In this document: positions 6,775 through 8,348 of the stretch, piece by piece
Layout: the number at the start of each line of letters is the position of its first letter
Position numbering within the stretch: the stretch's first letter is position 1
Assembly (NCBI GenBank): GCA_002423075.1
Contig: DIUS01000117.1
Span: 13,187 to 21,534, forward strand
From: Microbacteriaceae bacterium UBA6152
GTDB lineage: Bacteria; Actinomycetota; Actinomycetes; Actinomycetales; Microbacteriaceae
Reading direction: 5' to 3'
Length of the DNA: 8,348 nt
The notes under the pieces: generated by a model
Database searches by the model: none
Seen by the model: only the letters and a program-made list of their open reading frames with translations
What the model was told of the DNA's origin: nothing
Made by a program: the position numbers and the translations under genes

Positions 6775-7731
6775 TCAGCGAGTGCGGTGGTCTTCGATCG
6801 TGGCCCTCGCACCGAAGCGGGGCGCTTCGATACCGAGCGAGGTGATGAGTCGCACCACTCGCTGCCGGTGGCCGGACCACGGGGCGAGCAGGGCGACCAT
6901 GCCCTCATCGTGTGTGCGGGCGCCCGTGAACCACGTGCCGATCACGTGCGGCAGATGCGCATCGCCGACGCTCACCAGGTCGGGGTGGCCGTGAGAGCGC
7001 TGCAGCACTTCGGCGACGGTCCACTCGCCCACGCCCGGTATCGACTGCAGTGCCCCCTCAAGTGCGGTCGGCTCGCGCTCGCTCAGCCGATCGAGCGACG
7101 ACGCGACCGCCGCGACGCGTCGAATGGTCGCCATGCGCTGCGGGCCCACGCCCGCCCGGTGCCAGTCGTGATCCGGGATGCTGCGCCACCCCTCCCCGTG
7201 GGGCATGACCGTGAGTCCTTCGGGTGCGGGGCCGGGCGCTCGCTCGCCGCGCTGTCGCACGAGCGTGCGCCACGCGCGTCGTGCCTCGACACCGGTCACC
7301 TTCTGCTCGAGCACCGCAGCAACGGCCGCCTCGAGCACGACACCCGTGCTCGTCAGCCTCAGGCCCCGCAGTCGGCGCCGCACACGACCGAGCGCGCTCG
7401 ACGCCGGGTCGTCACGCTCGGCGAGCATCGCGTCGAGCGCGCTCCAATCGTCGTGCTCACCGAGAAGGTGCGGCGCTCGAGCCACGCTCCACTGCGCGCC
7501 CGGGCCCCAGGCCTGGGCGCGCACGAGCCGCCCGTCGACGATGAGCCGCAGCGTGGCGGCACCTTCGGGCGTGCGCTGCGCGCGCCAGACGTCGCGCCAG
7601 GCTCCCGGCCCCTCGGCGGTGTGCAGTGTGGGGTCTCCGCGTCCGCGCCGGATGAAGCCGAGCGTGGCCGCGAGATCGCGTGGCTCTGACAGCTCGAACT
7701 CGAGCTCAGCATCCGCAACCGCGACGATCAC
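6775..7731 (-). CDS. DNA-3-methyladenine glycosylase, AlkA-like (HhH-GPD superfamily)
   Basis: A 318-residue protein starting with GTG at 7731. It excises alkylated bases from DNA as a monofunctional glycosylase, the first step of base-excision repair. The N-terminal half (about 1-120) matches the AlkA-type N-terminal domain, with RDLAATLGFIRRGRGDPTLH (19-38) and AWGPGAQW (74-81). The helical HhH-GPD domain follows: TGVVLEAAVAAVLEQKVT (129-146), the helix-hairpin-helix LQSIPGVGEWTVAEVL (228-243), and VGDAHLPH (255-262), where Asp257 is the expected catalytic aspartate. It lies 9 nt after the stop of the PPOX gene, so the two are probably co-transcribed, although the functions look unrelated. 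The Shine-Dalgarno is poor. TAGCCT ends 6 nt before the GTG and could be a leaderless -10, but it overlaps the upstream stop codon. A strong internal hairpin lies at 7494-7522. Confidence 0.9.
   Translation of the reverse strand: MIVAVADAELEFELSEPRDLAATLGFIRRGRGDPTLHTAEGPGAWRDVWRAQRTPEGAATLRLIVDGRLVRAQAWGPGAQWSVARAPHLLGEHDDWSALDAMLAERDDPASSALGRVRRRLRGLRLTSTGVVLEAAVAAVLEQKVTGVEARRAWRTLVRQRGERAPGPAPEGLTVMPHGEGWRSIPDHDWHRAGVGPQRMATIRRVAAVASSLDRLSEREPTALEGALQSIPGVGEWTVAEVLQRSHGHPDLVSVGDAHLPHVIGTWFTGARTHDEGMVALLAPWSGHRQRVVRLITSLGIEAPRFGARATIEDHRTR
7494..7522. repeat. 29-nt inverted repeat (13-bp stem, 3-nt loop) inside the glycosylase gene
   Basis: The arms 7494-7506 and 7510-7522 pair at 12 of 13 positions, and the remaining pair would be a wobble in plus-strand RNA (G7502 with T7514). 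The loop is only 3 nt (7507-7509). The stem is almost all G-C, so it should be very stable. The same bases encode the conserved-looking AQAWGPGA stretch, which explains part of the composition. Confidence 0.6.
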
Positions 7732-7740
7732 GCGACCAGG

Positions 7741-8166
7741 CTAGGTCAGCCCGCTGTCACTACGGCATGCGTGCGCAACCAGGCGCACGACGACCGACTC
7801 GTTCGCACGGCGCCCCCGCAGCTTTCCCATGGCGCGAATCGTTGCGTACTGCACACCGTACTTCTCGCTCAGGGCCGCGTCGAGGCGCTCGCGCGACTCG
7901 GCGTCGTCGTGCACCGTCGCGCTGGCCTCGAAGACCGGTGCCGCACCGTGGGGAGTGCCCGCTCGGTCGCACGCTTGCAACGTCACCCGAGGCGTGTGCC
8001 GCATGCGCTTGACCTTGCCCGACTCGGCACCCGTCGTCACGACGAGCGTGTCTCCGTCACGCGCAACCCACACGGGCGTGGGCACGGCGACTCCCGACCG
8101 CCGCGTCGTCGTGAGCAGCACGTACTGCTCGTCGGCGAGCGCGAGCAAGGCGGTCGAGTCGGTCAT
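7741..8166 (-). CDS. PPOX-class F420-dependent oxidoreductase-like protein (Rv2061/TIGR03666-type)
   Basis: 141 residues, the size of a single split-barrel flavin-reductase domain. Recognisable segments are EQYVLLTTTRRSGVAVPTPV (13-32), WVARDGDTLVVTTGAESGKV (33-52), and KRMRHTPRVTLQACDRAGTP (53-72). This order, with the TG.(E/D)SGKVKR..H/N.PRV..CDR.G pattern, is typical of the actinobacterial Rv2061 family of putative F420-dependent reductases of the pyridoxamine-5'-phosphate-oxidase fold. The C-terminal half has ALSEKYGVQYATIRAMGKLRG. The cofactor (F420 or FMN) cannot be decided from sequence alone, and no F420 biosynthesis gene is in the window. ATG 8166 is chosen because GGAGG lies 4 nt upstream. 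The open frame continues further upstream, but that part would run into the divergent pfkA start. It leads into the glycosylase gene. Confidence 0.85.
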   Translation of the reverse strand: MTDSTALLALADEQYVLLTTTRRSGVAVPTPVWVARDGDTLVVTTGAESGKVKRMRHTPRVTLQACDRAGTPHGAAPVFEASATVHDDAESRERLDAALSEKYGVQYATIRAMGKLRGRRANESVVVRLVAHACRSDSGLT

Positions 8167-8293
8167 GCGTCCTCCGTCAGGGGCGTGCGATGCGGGTGCC
8201 CTCACGGTAGTGCGCAAGGCCTCGGATGCGCCGAGAGCTGCGCCGGCGCACCTCGCTTTCGCGCGTCGCGCCCCGAGCGGCCATGATGGAACC
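8167..8293. promoter_or_regulatory. Divergent PPOX-pfkA intergenic region
   Basis: This 127-bp gap lies between two divergent genes and must hold promoters for both. The only readable element on the pfkA side is CATGAT (8282-8287), four of six matches to TATAAT, ending exactly 6 nt before the ATG at 8294; no good -35 is visible. It would imply a leaderless pfkA mRNA. I see no small gene or RNA here. Confidence 0.4.
8171..8175 (-). promoter_or_regulatory. Ribosome binding site of the PPOX gene
   Basis: On the minus strand GGAGG precedes the ATG at 8166 by 4 nt. It decides the start against the longer in-frame reading that extends towards the right edge. Confidence 0.65.
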
Positions 8294-8348
8294 ATGCGCA
8301 TCGGAATGCTCACCTCCGGCGGCGACGCCCCCGGTCTCAACGCGGTCA
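8294..8348 (+). CDS. pfkA: ATP- or PPi-dependent 6-phosphofructokinase, N-terminal fragment
   Basis: Only 18 codons are inside the window, reading MRIGMLTSGGDAPGLNAV. The GILTSGGDxPGLNAVI-type start is diagnostic for the phosphofructokinase family: the first strand and glycine-rich turn of the nucleotide-phosphate site. The enzyme phosphorylates fructose-6-phosphate to fructose-1,6-bisphosphate, the committed step of glycolysis. Whether the phosphate donor is ATP or pyrophosphate is decided by residues further on (the GGD/GDG region near residue 100), which are not present. No clear Shine-Dalgarno precedes the ATG. The gene runs off the right edge. Confidence 0.9.
   Translation, partial: MRIGMLTSGGDAPGLNAV

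Noticed and set aside
8221..8235. CTCGG-N5-CCGAG inverted repeat between PPOX and pfkA
   Set aside because: Only 5-bp arms, no T-tract, and it lies between divergent genes where a terminator is not expected; too weak to call an operator.
7741..8340. 58-residue N-terminal extension of the PPOX protein up to the right edge
   Set aside because: A GGAGG lies directly before the ATG at 8166, family members start there, and the extension would overlap the start of pfkA on the other strand.
1..8348. tRNA, rRNA, CRISPR arrays, insertion sequences, phage genes or attachment sites
   Set aside because: None found on reading: no regularly spaced repeats, no transposase or integrase motifs, no tRNA-like cloverleaf, and genes cover nearly the whole window.

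Overview
The window is gene-dense, very GC-rich DNA (about 70% G+C by eye). It most resembles a high-GC actinobacterium, probably in or near the Microbacteriaceae. The evidence is a PPOX-class protein of the F420-dependent Rv2061 type, actinobacterial-style PutA, possible leaderless starts, almost no intergenic space, and many GGATGC/GCATCC words. The lineage is an inference; no rRNA or other marker gene is present.

Layout: (1) Positions 1-3228, minus strand, hold most of a bifunctional proline catabolism enzyme PutA, cut by the left edge. (2) A 93-bp divergent regulatory gap carries a clean LysR-type dyad. (3) Positions 3322-5831, plus strand, hold a LysR-family regulator translationally coupled by a 4-bp overlap to a phytoene-dehydrogenase-like FAD oxidoreductase. 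(4) Positions 5836-6536, minus strand, hold a tandem pair of small DUF202-type membrane proteins that converges on the oxidoreductase with a 4-bp gap. (5) Positions 6537-6774 hold no intact gene. They contain what looks like the decayed 5' end of an acyl-CoA thioesterase gene, then a candidate leaderless promoter for the DUF202 pair. (6) Positions 6775-8166, minus strand, hold a PPOX/F420-type oxidoreductase followed by an AlkA-like DNA glycosylase, 9 nt apart. (7) A 127-bp divergent gap is followed by the first 18 codons of 6-phosphofructokinase at the right edge.

How the genes may work together: PutA oxidises proline to glutamate. It starts directly at the catalytic region and lacks the N-terminal ribbon-helix-helix DNA-binding domain of enterobacterial PutA, so it cannot autoregulate in that way. 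The divergent LysR protein is therefore the natural candidate regulator of putA and of its own coupled oxidoreductase. The oxidoreductase's substrate is unknown, but the neighbourhood hints at amine or amino-acid metabolism rather than carotenoids. The remaining genes are housekeeping or accessory functions (DNA alkylation repair, a cofactor-dependent reductase, glycolysis).

I see no clearly novel system. The most useful second-look items are the thioesterase remnant, the putA-lysR operator, the orphan oxidoreductase coupled to the regulator, and a very strong hairpin inside the glycosylase gene.
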